The notes under the pieces are model-generated. The model was not told the DNA's origin. It saw nothing but the letters and a program-made list of their open reading frames with translations, and made no database searches. From Pontederia crassipes (lineage: Eukaryota > Streptophyta > Magnoliopsida > Commelinales > Pontederiaceae), in NCBI GenBank assembly GCA_030549335.1, contig CM060193.1:61471146-61535145 (forward strand): a DNA stretch of 64,000 bases. The letters run 5' to 3'. Of this stretch, positions 47,426-59,500 are shown in pieces. The translations under genes and the position numbers were made by a program. Position 1 is the stretch's first letter; each line of letters opens with the position of its first letter.

Positions 47426-49804
47426 CACGTACCATCGTCCTGCCTTTGATTATGGGGCATCTACTTAATTAATTATCTACTAATACGTTATAATCTCGTT
47501 TTTTCCTAAAAAACGCAGTCATTCTGATCAATTCATGCCTTGTATTCTTGCACACACGCACTCATATTACCTGTATTATCTACAATACAACCAAGTGACT
47601 TATCGAAAAGCAAGAAGACAGAATCCCACGCATGCAATAAAATTAAGTTCCGTTCCGGTATTAATTTCTGACACCTCATTTCCAAAATATTCACAAGTTT
47701 TCAAGTCTACGTACTAACGGATATTTAGTATTTTTCATAAAGTTTCCAAAATATTCACATAAGTTTTCAAGTATACGGAAGCATATACGTACTGACATAC
47801 ATCATGATCTTTGGAGTTTATATTGCATGACTACATCAGGACTCTAACGCCGACACAGCTCCTAAAAATTTGCACGGCCACGATCTCATTGCTTCAACGC
47901 GTACGTAATTATCGGGGAAAATGTCCACCGCGTGACAACATGTAAAAAAAAAACGACAGCTTTTTGTTTATGATAAAAAAAAATAATATATCACAGTAGT
48001 GTAATTCATGGCAAAAGCGTTAGTCACGATATTTTTATTAAATAAAAATCTACTAAAATGATTCATTCAAATTAAACAAAAAGGTTCAATGGTTTTCCCT
48101 TTAACACTTAGGCACTACTACAAAATAGTTAAAAATAAACTAAAAAATAATTAATTACAGTAGAGTTCATCCTAGTATATTGTGACAAAGAAACAATACT
48201 TTATGAAAGATGTAATGCCGGCTCGGCCGGATACGTCAGCTGGATTTTTTCAAGAAAAAAAAATGACATTTGACTTAATAAGATTATATAATTTATTTAA
48301 CGACCTATGTTTTCCATTCTATTCTATATACATTGTAACAAATATGAATATAGATACAAATATATGTAAATATATTCAAATATTATAAATACCTATCTAA
48401 TCATGCATGAAAAAAGAGAGAGAGCAAATATCTAGAATACAATTCGTGCAATGGGTATTGGGAAGTATAATAACTTCAATGCGCATCTAGAAAATACAGA
48501 AATAAAAACACGGAGTTGACAATAAGTAATTTTTTTATGTCGGTATAACGCTTAAAACATAGCAAATTAATTCTGTAAACATAACATCCAAACACATTTG
48601 TGTATTATTTTACAACTTTTAATAAAAATGGTAGTGTAGAAGCAGTTGAAGATCTTCTATCCAATGCAACTTTGTGGGGGGTTCACACAACAAATCTTCC
48701 TAGCTGGGGAGCTACGAAACGGAAGTCCTTTAAATTCAACTAGTTTTTGCAGATTTGCCCACATAAGAATTTTCAGTTTCGTGGGGCCATGATTCATTTG
48801 TATGGTAGATGCTGTGCTCGAATACATCCTGGACGCTGCAATGTGGCAGGAGTTCTGTTCTGGTTGATCAAAGGCAGTGGCATCCAGATTATCGCAGTGG
48901 TAGATAGCAATGTATATTTTAGCAAAGAACATGGCCGCATCTAGACAGTGTTTATGTTGCAAAGCTTATTATCATAAACAAAAGATTAAACGAAATATTG
49001 TTTAGTGACCTTTAATGAATTTATTTCTTCACTTATTTATTTTGGGTGGGGTTGGGTGGTACATATTATACAGTATGTTGATAAATAACTTGAGGGCGGT
49101 GGCTTAGGTCCGTCCCTGACAATGAAACGAAAATGATTTAGAGTTTCATTATAAAAAAATATGACAAATAAATAATTTAAACTGAGGACTAGATATTGGA
49201 TGTCCTCCACATCTTTTATTCCTCATTAATCTTTAATCATCACTGCTATGCTGTGCACTTCGACTATAGCAGTTAATATAACATGAGATCACAATCTTCA
49301 ATATGTTTCCATTCTCTCTCGTTATTTCACTCTATTTTGTTCCACAGAAATGGCAAGGAATGACAAACTACTAAAACAATTATTCATCAAATAATATTAT
49401 AGTAGGTATTATGTAACTTCAGTGAACAAAGAATAGAAGAGCTTAAGAGGTTATTGTTATATATTCACTAGCAAAGATTGACGCAAGGGGGCAGAAAAGT
49501 GCGAAGCATGGCACAATAGCTTACCTCGACAGGAAACCTTGGCGGATACCGGATCATTTTTTTGACTTGTGGGTGCACACACAGACATTTGAGTTGCACA
49601 TGACTTGTAATGGATCACATGCTGAAACCTGCAAATCTCAAAGGGAAGTAGTATTAGAGCATGCAACAAAACTGAAATCATGAACCTCAGATAATGAGTA
49701 CCTCAATACTGAAAACTGGCTGTCATGGCACGAGAAAGATGAGCTCTTTATGCTACGAGAAGTCATGAGAAATGCCCATAGCCAGGGAGACTGCATGGAC
49801 CTTA
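47426..49804. other. Intergenic DNA between gypsy element and PPR gene
   Basis: Mostly AT-rich. A less AT-rich patch at 48650-48960 has open frames on both strands (101 codons on minus) without a motif I can name. The right end probably includes the PPR 3' UTR. Confidence 0.35.
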
Positions 49805-52800
49805 TTATTGTTTTATGACTCCAATCTTTGATTCTTGCATCAGTTCATAGACATTCCTTGCAATCAAACCTCTCTCAATGGCATGACTGCAGAACAATGC
49901 CAATGTGTCGCCTTCATTTGCATATGAAGCACAAAGACACTTATAAATCTTAGCTGTTATTATCAAATGCTTCTTGACCATGTCATCTAAAATTTTACAA
50001 GCTGCCAATCGATCTCCAGTGCTAAAATATGCATGTGCGAGACTAGAAAACACAAGACTATCACCCATTAAGCCTTTGTCTTGCATTTGGACGAGCACCT
50101 TTTGTGCATATTCAACAAAACCTTGCTTGCAAAGTCTACGGATCAGAGCTCTGTACATGGATTTTTCAACTGAAAGACCTCTCTTTGCCATCTCATCAGG
50201 GATCATTAATACTGCTTCCACATTGTTCTGGCTGCAATAGCCATCCACAAGCCAGGAATAAGAACTATAACTTGATGCAAAACCTGCAGGGCACATATGA
50301 ACAGCGTAAAATACATTTGGAGTCTTAAGAAGGACAAAATTATTGGTTATAGGATTTTTTTTTTTAAAGGTATCTAATCAAACAAGAAACTCCGCCTATA
50401 TTTTATAGCCGGTCCCAAGCCCGGATAAAGGAGGAGGGTTGTGTTAGGCCCCGACAGCCAACATAAAATCATGTCGAATCTTATGAACATGGATCAACGA
50501 ATATATTATGTTAATGCTAGGTCGTTACCCGTAAGTAACGCGCTGTACAGTTCGGGTACAGTGATAAGAGAGCAAGAGCCGCTGCATCCTCGCCTGAATG
50601 CAGTGTTAAATGAGCAAGGGCTACCGCACTCTAATGGACGGAGGCGGTTAAAGAAGCTAGTTCATGAGACTAAGGTCAGATTAGGTTCTTGGAACATTGG
50701 GACATTGAATGGGAAGCGCCTCGAGGTGGCACAAGTAATGGACCAACGTAAGATTAGTATCTTATGCTTGCAAGAAACTAAATGGGTAGGAGAGGGAAGT
50801 AAAGAGATTAGGTTAAATGGTTCCAAACTTTGGTACACAGGTAAGGTAAATGGAAGGAATGGTGTTGGTATTATCGCGGATGCAGAATGGAGGAAGAATG
50901 TTGTGGAAGTTAAAAGGATTGATGATCGAATCATATTTGTGAAAGTAATTGTTGGAAAGGAGACTATGAACATTATTAGTGCATATGCACCCCAAGTAGG
51001 AGCAGAATCACATCTCAAGGAGAAGTTTTGGGCAGATATGGAGGGTTTGATTGAAAGTATACCAATAATCGAAAAAGTTTATATTGGGGGAGACCTTAAT
51101 GGACATGTTGGTAAAGAGGCAGGACCACATGCAAGGGTTCATGGTGGTTTTGGTTTTGGGGAGTTGAATGAGGAAGGACAAACTATTATTGATTTTTCTT
51201 TAGCATACGACCTTAAGATTATCAACACTTGTTTTAGGAAGAGAGAGGAACATTTAATCACATACAAAAGTGGAACTCATAGGTCTCAAATCGATTTTTT
51301 CTTGACAAGAAATACTGATAAAAGACGTTGTACTAATTGCAAAGTAATTCCTGGACATGGGGTGACTACACAACATAGATTGTTAGTTCTTGATATGCAA
51401 ATAAAATGTATAAAACCAAAATCCCGAACAGTTTTTGATCGAAAGATCAAGTGGTGGCAGTTAAAAGGGGAGAAGCGAGAAACTTTTAGAAGTAAGTTAT
51501 TAGAGGAAAGTGTGTGGGAGTTAGAAGGCGATGCTAGTATCATGTGGAAGAATGTGGCAAAAAAGATTGAAATGGTTGCTAAAGCCATTTTAGGAGAATC
51601 AAAAGGTTTTGGACCACGAGATAAGGAGACTTGGTGGTGGAATGAGGAGGTCCAAGAAAAGGTGCGTAATAAGAAGAATTGTTTCAAGGCGATACACTTG
51701 GACAATAGTTCTGACAATTGGGAAAAGTATCGTTTGGCGAAAAGGGAGGCTAAGAAGGCAGTTAGTGATGCTCGTGCTAAAGCATATGAGGGGTTTTATA
51801 AGGAGTTAGGGACAAAGGCTGGTGAACAAAGGATTTACAAGATTGCAAGGAATAAAGAGAAGGAGTCGAGAGATTTGGATCAAGTAAGATGCATAAAAAA
51901 TGAAGTTGGCAAGGTTTTAGTTACTGAAGGAGATATTAAGAACAGATGGGAAGAGTATTTCTATAAGCTATTTAATGATGGATGTGAAGGTTCCCGCTGT
52001 GATTTGGAGGACTTGACAGTTAGCGAATGTGAGCTTAATATGTCATTTTATCGTAAAATTAGAGTCTCGGAGGTTAGCGAAGCTCTTAAGAAAATGGAGA
52101 ATGGTAAAGCCGTTGGACCGGATGGTATACCGATTGAAGTTTGGAAATGTTTAGGAGAAAAAGGTGTGTTGTGGTTATGTAAACTATTTAATGACATTTT
52201 ACGGTCGAAAAAGATGCCTGATGATTGGAGATTAAGTACATTAGTTCCTATTTACAAAAATAAAGGGGATATTCAGAATTGTGCAAATTATAGAGGGATT
52301 AAACTTATGAGTCACACTATGAAATTATGGGAAAAAGTGATTGAGCATAGATTGAGAATGGAGACTAGTATTTCTGAGAGACAATTTGGATTCATGCCAG
52401 GAAGATCCACTACAGAGGCGATTTATTTACTAAGGGGGATGATGGAGAAGTATCGAAGTAGGAGAAGAGACTTACATATGGTTTTCATTGACTTAGAGAA
52501 GGCGTATGATCGGGTACCAAGGGATGTACTTTGGAAAGCCTTGCAAGAGAAGAGGGTGAATGTTGCCTACATTAAGATAATACAAGATATGTACGATGGG
52601 GCATTGACTAGGGTTAGGACACCCGGAGGTGAGACAACTGAATTTCCTATAAGAATTGGCCTACATCAAGGATCAGCTTTAAGCCCGTATCTATTTAACT
52701 TAGTTATCGATGCTATAACCGAGAGTATCACAGAGGAGGTACCTAAGTGCATGCTATTTGCGGATGATATAGTACTTTTAGCGGATTCAAGAGAAGAGAT

Positions 52801-55746
52801 TAATACAAAATTGGAAATATGGAGAAATACGTTGGAGTCAAAGGGTTTTCGTTTAAGTAGGAATAAAACAGAACATATGCATAGCAATTTCACAAAGAAA
52901 CAACTTAGAGACGATTTGAAAGTTAGGTTAGGGGAGGATATAATTCCTCAAGTGACAAAGTTTAAATATTTAGGATCAATTGTAAGACAAGATGGTGAGA
53001 TTGATGACGATGTTAATCATAGAATTCAAGCTGGTTGGTGTAAGTGGAGGAAAGCCACTGGAGTTCTTTGTGATAGAAAAGTACCCAATAAAGTTAAAGG
53101 AAAATTCTATCGTACTGCTATAAGGCCAGCAGTGTTATATGGTAGTGAATGTTGGGCTATGAAGGGACAACATGAACGTAAAGTGGGGGTAGTCGAAATG
53201 AGGATGTTGAGATGGATGTGTGGTCATACAAGATTAGGAATGACCATATACGTGAACGAGTCGGAGTGGCTCCTATTAGTGAGAAAATGGTAGAGAATCG
53301 CTTGAGATGGTTTGGTCATGTTCGGAGAAGACCATTAGATACGCCAGTAAGAAGAGTAGATCAAATAATCTGGAGTCCGATTAAAAGAGGGAGAGGGAGG
53401 CCAAGGCGGACACTTGGCGAACTAATAGAGCAAGATCTATTGGTGAATAATATACCGAAAGGTTTGGTTACTAATAGAGCGGAATGGCGTCGTATGATCC
53501 ATGTAGCCGACCCCACCTAGTGGGATAAGGCTTTGTTGTTGTTGTTGTTGTTGTATCTAATCAAACAAGAAACTAAAATATACCTTACAGTTTAATGCAA
53601 ATTTCTTCTTTTTTTGTGGATAAGTAAAACTCCGCCTATGTTTATAGCCGGTCCCAAGCCCGGATAAAGGAGGAGGGTTGTGTTACCGCCAGCGTAAAAC
53701 CTTGTCGAATCTCATGAATATGGATCAACGAGGAATGACGTCGTATGATCCATGTAACCGACCCCACCTAGTGGGATAAGGCTTTGTTGTTGTTGTTGTT
53801 TGTGGATAAGTAAAACATGGAGGATTAGAGACATCAAGAAGCTTTTTTAGGAGAACAATAAGAAGTTGGGAAATGGATTATACAATATAAGATACTATTA
53901 ATATAGGTAATGAACATACAAAAATGAAGCATGAAAGTCGTATGTAACATTTTGTAAATCAATAAGTTAATCCTTTTGTGGGCTAATCATTTTCCTCAAT
54001 TATCAATAACCTAACTTATATCAACAACAACAACAACAACAACAAAGCCTTATCCCACTAGGTGGGGTTGGCTACATGAATCATACGACGCCATTATTCG
54101 TTGATCCATGTTTATGAGATTCGACAGGGTTTTACGCTGGCTGTCGGGGCCTAACACAACCCTCCTCCTTTATCCGGGCTTGGGACCGGCTATAAAACAT
54201 GGGCGGAGTTAATAACCTAACTTATATCAGATGGACTAAAATTAAAATTTAGTTAAGAATGAATTGTTTCATCAATTAAATTGAAACAGTTAGTCCCAAG
54301 GCGGCTACTGCCCGTGATTCTCTGTTATTTTTTGGTACATGTTGTTAGTAACAATTTTCCATACCGACATAAATAAATTTTTTTGAGAGAATGGTTGACA
54401 TAAATCATAGTAAAGAAATTTTGAAATAGACTGATAGTACCTTCATCCAGCATATCAAAGAGAACACTTTTAGCTTCATCTAATTCCTTAACCTTGCAGA
54501 AACCATGTATCAGAGCCTTGTATGTGAATTGATCAAGCACTAGTCCTGATTCCAACATCTTATTCCGAAGTTTCCATGCAAGGTCCATTTTTCCTCTCTT
54601 GCAATGTGCATTAATAAGAGTGTTGCATGTAACATTATCAGGTTGAATTTTTCTTTCATCCATTTCATTCAAAATTTCATTAACAGCCTTCATTTTACCT
54701 TCTTCGCACAGTTTGCGAATGATTGAATTATAAGTAGCAACTCCAGGATACAGTCCCTTCGTTTCCATTTCTACCTTCAATCGAAGTGCTTCATCAAGGT
54801 CATTCACTCTGCAGTGGCCGTCAATAAGAGTGGTATAGGTTATGTGATTCGGTGATGCATCTTTGATTTCCTTGAAAGTTCGGGATGCCTCTCTCATTCT
54901 GCCTTCTTTACAGAACCCATGAATGATGGCATTGTAAGTGACAATATCCGGAAGAACTCCTCGTCTCTCCATTCTCTCTTGAACAGCCAACGCCTCATAA
55001 TGCATGCTTTTCTTGCAGAACAGGGAGATCAATGTATTATAAGTACATAAATCTGGAGGCACTCCCTTGCGCTCCATTTCCAGCACCAATTTATCAGCTT
55101 TCTCAGCATCACCAGACTTGTGACAAACATGGATCATAACATTGAAGATGTGGGCATTAGCCAGCACGCCCATGTGCACAATGCTGTCATACACCTTCCA
55201 CGCCGTAGCCGTCAGCCTCGCCTTTGCGAGTGCGCTTAGAAGAGCGCTGCAAGCATGGGGATCGGGTCTTAAGCCAGTGGCCTTCATTTGCTCGAACACC
55301 TCAAGCGCATCTTGCGTCATATTCGATCGAGCATAGATGAACACCAACCAGCTCAGAACCTGAGAGTTCGACCCTGGACTATCATAGCTGCTCAGCAATG
55401 CGCCCAGCACCGACGGCGTCGACAGGAAATCCCTGGACGCCAGCTTCTCAACCACCTCCCTGGCGGCCTTGAACTGCTTGTTCCTGGCGAGGAGATGGAC
55501 CATGATCCAGTCGGTGTGGACGGAGTGCTGGTAGTGCGGAACTGATTGCACCCATCTGAAGAAATCCCAGGACAAGGCGACGTCGGCGGTCGAGAGATGC
55601 AGCAGGATGCGGCGGACACTGGAAGCGGTGAAACCGTGGGTTACGTTGGCTCTGGACAAGTTGGACCAGTTTCCCTTGGAGACAATTGCGCAAACACCTT
55701 GTATGAATAGCTCTTCGTTCTTCCCCTGGACCAATCTGGTAGTCAT
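49805..55746 (-). CDS. P-class pentatricopeptide repeat (PPR) protein, two exons
   Basis: Exon 1 is 55746-54441 and exon 2 is 50283-49805, minus strand; the GT-AG junction is in phase and gives 594 residues. About twelve 35-residue PPR motifs are visible from residue ~150, for example TYNTLISLFCKK, TYNAIIHGFCKEGRMREA, TYTTLIDGHCRVNDLDEA, TCNTLINAHCKRGKMDLA, TYKALIHGFCKVKELDEA and SYSWLVDGYC. There is no E, DYW or other editing tail, so it is P class. Such proteins bind organelle RNA sequence-specifically for processing, stability or translation. From memory it resembles the Arabidopsis At5g38730 group. The intron (50284-54440) splits a PPR motif and is swollen by an RTE LINE and two short relatives. 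The start is the first in-frame ATG (MTTRLVQGKNEELF), which matches that group's N-terminus. Confidence 0.9.
50391..53552 (+). mobile_element. Nearly intact RTE-clade LINE in the PPR intron
   Basis: Starts (T)CCGCCTAT, ends in (GTT)n after CCACCTAGTGGGATAAGG, and is flanked by a perfect 22-bp TSD at 50369-50390 and 53553-53574. At about 3.16 kb with one ORF of endonuclease plus reverse transcriptase and no RNase H, it fits the RTE clade. It is antisense to the PPR gene. Confidence 0.93.
50471..53293 (+). CDS. RTE endonuclease-reverse transcriptase, frameshifted near the end
   Basis: From the first in-frame ATG the frame runs 940 codons. The N-terminal part is an exonuclease-endonuclease-phosphatase domain with GSWNIGTL, LCLQETKW, SAYAPQ, GGDLNGHVG, RSQIDFFL and GHGVTTQHRLL, so metal-binding and catalytic positions look intact. 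The middle is the RT: GKAVGPDGIPIEVWK, LVPIYKNKGD, NYRGIKL, FGFMPGRSTTEAI, FIDLEKAYDRVPR, LHQGSALSPYLF and CMLFADDIVLLADS. The C-terminal conserved part (NRLRWFGHVRRRP...) continues in another frame from 53212 to 53520. The break is near 53236, where 10 bases present in the 62.4 kb copy are missing. The enzyme nicks DNA and primes reverse transcription there. Confidence 0.93.
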   Translation: MSNLMNMDQRIYYVNARSLPVSNALYSSGTVIREQEPLHPRLNAVLNEQGLPHSNGRRRLKKLVHETKVRLGSWNIGTLNGKRLEVAQVMDQRKISILCLQETKWVGEGSKEIRLNGSKLWYTGKVNGRNGVGIIADAEWRKNVVEVKRIDDRIIFVKVIVGKETMNIISAYAPQVGAESHLKEKFWADMEGLIESIPIIEKVYIGGDLNGHVGKEAGPHARVHGGFGFGELNEEGQTIIDFSLAYDLKIINTCFRKREEHLITYKSGTHRSQIDFFLTRNTDKRRCTNCKVIPGHGVTTQHRLLVLDMQIKCIKPKSRTVFDRKIKWWQLKGEKRETFRSKLLEESVWELEGDASIMWKNVAKKIEMVAKAILGESKGFGPRDKETWWWNEEVQEKVRNKKNCFKAIHLDNSSDNWEKYRLAKREAKKAVSDARAKAYEGFYKELGTKAGEQRIYKIARNKEKESRDLDQVRCIKNEVGKVLVTEGDIKNRWEEYFYKLFNDGCEGSRCDLEDLTVSECELNMSFYRKIRVSEVSEALKKMENGKAVGPDGIPIEVWKCLGEKGVLWLCKLFNDILRSKKMPDDWRLSTLVPIYKNKGDIQNCANYRGIKLMSHTMKLWEKVIEHRLRMETSISERQFGFMPGRSTTEAIYLLRGMMEKYRSRRRDLHMVFIDLEKAYDRVPRDVLWKALQEKRVNVAYIKIIQDMYDGALTRVRTPGGETTEFPIRIGLHQGSALSPYLFNLVIDAITESITEEVPKCMLFADDIVLLADSREEINTKLEIWRNTLESKGFRLSRNKTEHMHSNFTKKQLRDDLKVRLGEDIIPQVTKFKYLGSIVRQDGEIDDDVNHRIQAGWCKWRKATGVLCDRKVPNKVKGKFYRTAIRPAVLYGSECWAMKGQHERKVGVVEMRMLRWMCGHTRLGMTIYVNESEWLLLVRKW
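53631..53798 (+). mobile_element. Short RTE-derived (Au-SINE-like) element
   Basis: 168 bp carrying the RTE 5' end (TCCGCCTATG, CGGTCCCAAGCCCGGATAAA) joined to its 3' end (ACCCCACCTAGTGGGATAAG, then (GTT)n). An 18-bp TSD (TTTGTGGATAAGTAAAAC) lies at 53613-53630 and 53799-53816. Confidence 0.88.
54024..54210 (-). mobile_element. Short RTE-derived (Au-SINE-like) element
   Basis: About 187 bp in reverse orientation, same both-ends structure. A 19-bp TSD (AATAACCTAACTTATATCA) lies at 54005-54023 and 54211-54229. Confidence 0.88.
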
Positions 55747-56037
55747 GCTAAACTAGTAATGCGCGTGAAATTGAGGTTTCCGCAAAACACAAATCATATA
55801 TTACATTTGGCGACCAAAGTTCGAACCAGAGACTAAAAAGCTCTGAGGATGTCGCCACTGTGCGAAATAACCTCAAATATGCTTTCGACGACAATTTCAT
55901 GTCTGACTTCCCTCAAAGGCGCCGGCGGATTTCCCTCTCCCTTTCTCCTCCGACAGCACGATTCTTCTTCTAACGCATCCCAAAAGAATGCTGGTCGTCC
56001 TCTTTCCGGCCATTCGATCGGAAAATGACGGCTGCCC
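55747..56037 (-). promoter_or_regulatory. Short 5' flank of the PPR gene, bounded by a gypsy LTR
   Basis: Only about 290 bp separate the PPR start codon from the truncated LTR of the second gypsy element. The 5' UTR and promoter of the PPR gene must lie here or within the LTR. No TATA box is obvious. Confidence 0.35.
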
Positions 56038-56514
56038 ACTTTTGCATTTAGTTTATTTTTTAAGTGTGGTGGTGGCAGTTTTGTAATTTACACTTCAAAA
56101 AAGTGCACCCCGGAGATAGTCCTTCACACCACACGTCGTAAATCTATCATCCGAAACGGTGATATAGTATGGGAGATCCGCTAGTCCTCTTCCGAAGCGT
56201 TGTAATCATTCCTATTTACTCAACAAAAAATTCAAACTTTCCTAAATATAGCATCGTGCCTCAAGCGTGGAGTGGCAACCCGCAAAAGAACGTCTCAAAG
56301 CGTCCCAAGCGATCGAGCATTACGCCGAGATGCCCATTTGTTCACAAACGTCTCCACCGAAGAAGCGTCCGCTCAGGATCGTGCGTCTCAAAAGTTGTGG
56401 CATACAAAAAATGGCATAAGCAAGCTTCCGCAAAGCGCTCAAAAGAGCTTGCCTAGACGTTAGACACATCTAGGCGCCGCACGGGTCGGTCGAGCGAAAA
56501 GCGACCCCGTGACA
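56038..56514 (+). repeat. Left LTR of second gypsy element, 5'-truncated
   Basis: Matches 61170-61636. The equivalent of 61106-61169 is missing. Confidence 0.88.
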
Positions 56515-56575
56515 AGTTGGTATCAGAGCAGCGTTTCTGGGACCGCTCAAGTTGGCATTCGACGATCAAGAAGAA

Positions 56576-59500
56576 ATGACGTCGAATTCGAAAATGACGA
56601 ATGAACCCGTCGCACCGAAGAAGGACTGCCCCGAGCGAGGGAGCGCCCGCTCGAAGGACGCCTTGTCTGCCTTCGAGCAAGACCAACTCGCAACACAACG
56701 CACGAACGAGAGTTGGAGAACACCGTGGATCTCGCAACGATGCGGGAAAAGATGGCGCTGTTGTATACACGGCTCGAGTCCATAGAGACGACAATCATGG
56801 ATATGCGGGAGACCTTGGACAATGGTCTCTCAAACATGCGGTTCGAGATAAAACAAGAGTTCCAGACCTTCTGGGAGGAGATCAAGCGACGCTATGGAGA
56901 TGTGTGACGTTCCGAGACCCCCACCCCGCATGAGGCAAGGATTGATGTGCCGAAGCCGCGACCCTACAAAGTCGAGCGATCGGCAAAGGAGATCAGTGAC
57001 TTCCTGTGGAACGTCCGAAGGTACATGGTGGCATTGAACGTGACGTCCGAAGCGAGGATGGTGAAGATCGCATCCTTCTACTTCCAAAATGCGGCGAGTC
57101 TATGGTGGCGGTGCCATTGCGACGACGTGGAGCATGACATTGTGGATCCTATTGAGAAGTGGGATGACTTCAAGAGGCAGCTTACCAACTACTTCTGTCC
57201 TGCTAAGTCGGGACTGAAGGCCAAGATTGTGTTGTTCAATATTTGCCAGAAGGGCACGTTGAAGGAGTACGTGAAAGAGTTCACCGAGCTCCGCCTACAG
57301 AACTCCCAGGTGGACGAAGACACGTTGTTGGCGATCTTTGTAAAGGGTTTGAAGCCATGGGCTAGGACGGAGTTGGAGCGACGAGATTGCCCCAACCTCC
57401 GCTCGCTAGTCGCTGCTGCTGAGTCGCTCGTGAAGTATGCCAAAACGAGCATTCCACCAACAAAGCCCTCGGACAAGGGCTATGATGGAGGAGAGAAGCC
57501 AAAGTCACAAGGAGGCAAGCCGCACTATCAGGACAAAAGAAAGGGACACCAAAACAGGAGACCCAACAATAATAGATTCAAGAGGGACGGAAAGCCGCCA
57601 AAGCCATGCTATATTTGCAAGGGTCCACATTGGACGAGCGATTGTCCACAAAAGACGACGGTCAATGTCATGTATTGCCCCGACGAGAAGGAGAAGGAGG
57701 AGGCATGTCTCAGTTCGATGCATGTTCTTAGCGCCATCAACGCCTCGAAGGGTCCTTCATCGGCCGCTTGACTTTATGCGGACATCGAGTTGAACGGGCA
57801 AATCTTCAACGCCCTCATTGACACGGAAGCATCAGAGTTGTTCGTGTCGGAAGTGGCCGCCAAGAAGCTGAAGCTGCCACTATAGAAGACCAACGCCACG
57901 TTCAAGACGGTGAACGCGAAGTCTATCTCGACCACAAGAATTTATCCTGAAGTGAAGGTTCGCATCGGCAAGTGGTCGGGAAGCTTCGATGTGACGGTGG
58001 CACCAGTGGATGACTACGAAGTGGTGGCAGGCATCTCTTTTCTGCGACACATCGCTGCATGTGTCATCCCGCTCACCAACTCGATGAATATCTTCGACTC
58101 CAAGGGACCTTACAACGTCCCTGTGAGGTCAGGCGGAGATCTCAAACAGAAGACCCTCTCCGCCATGCAAGTGGCGAAGGGGTTGCACAAACAGGAGCAC
58201 ACCTTCTTGACGACTGTCATCTTGGAAAATCCGGGACCCTCCACTCCAACACCTCCCGAAGTCCTTAAAACCCTTGAGGACTTTGCGGACGTCATGCCCC
58301 CGGAACTTCCAAAATGGCCGCCGCCGAAGCGTGAACTGGACTATGTCATCGACTTGCTCCCAGAATCGAAAGCCCTACATGGAGTCCTCTATCGGCTCGC
58401 CCCTCCGGAACTCGCAGAACTCCGTAAGCAACTTACCGCACTATTGAATGCAGGATATGTTCGGCCCTCAAAGTCTCCATATGGCGCCCCGGTCCTCTTC
58501 CAGAAGAAGCATGACGGCTCCCTCCGGATGTGCATAGACTATCGGGCGTTCAACAAACTTACGGTGAAGAACAAGTACTCCATCCCCTTGGTGACGGACT
58601 TGTTCGACCAACTTGGCGGTGCAAGATGGTTTACCAAGTTGGATCTACGTTCGGGCTATTGGCAAGTTCGAATCGCGAAAAATGATGTGTAGAAGACGGC
58701 GTGCGTCACAAGATATGGCTCCTACGAATTCCTCATGATGCCTTTTGGCCTCACCAACGCCCCGACGATCTTCTGCACCCTCATGAACAAGGTATTGCAA
58801 CAATTCCTTGACAGGTTCGTGGTTGTCTACCTCGACGACATCATGATCTACAGCCACACCTTGGAGGAGCATATCGAGCACATTCGGCAAGTGTTCGAGG
58901 TGTTGCGACAGAATGAGCTCTACGTCAAGCAGGAGAAGTGTGCCTTCGCTCAACCGGAAGTGCACTTCTTGGGACATGTCATCGGAAGTGAAAAGCTGAA
59001 GATGGATGGCGCGAAGATTCGGACCATCATGGAGTGGGAGCCGCCCAAGCGGGTTTCCGACATGCGTTCGTTCCTTGGCCTGACGAACTACTATATGCGA
59101 TTCGTCAAGGGGTATTCACATGTAACGACCCCTTTGACGAATATCCTCCGGAAGAATATGAAGTGGGAGTGGACGCCGACATGCCAGGAAGCATTCGACA
59201 CCCTCAAGAAGACCATGACGGAGGAATCGGTGCTCGTCCTGTCAGACCACGTCAAGCCCTACGAGGTACAGACAGATGCTTCTGACTATGCCATTGGAGG
59301 AGTTCTTATGCAGGAGGGGCATCTCGTGGTGTTCGAGAGTTGCAAACTCAACGACACGGAGCGGCGCTACGCCGTTTAGGAGAAGGAGATGACCGCGGTG
59401 ATTCACTACCTTAGAATATGGCGACACTACCTTCTTGGGTCGCGATTTCACATCAAGATGGACAATGTCGCGACAAGTTACTTCGAGACACAGAAGAAGC

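Noticed and set aside
48657-48962. 101-codon minus-strand frame
   Set aside because: No motif could be named and the opposite strand is equally open; too weak to call a gene.
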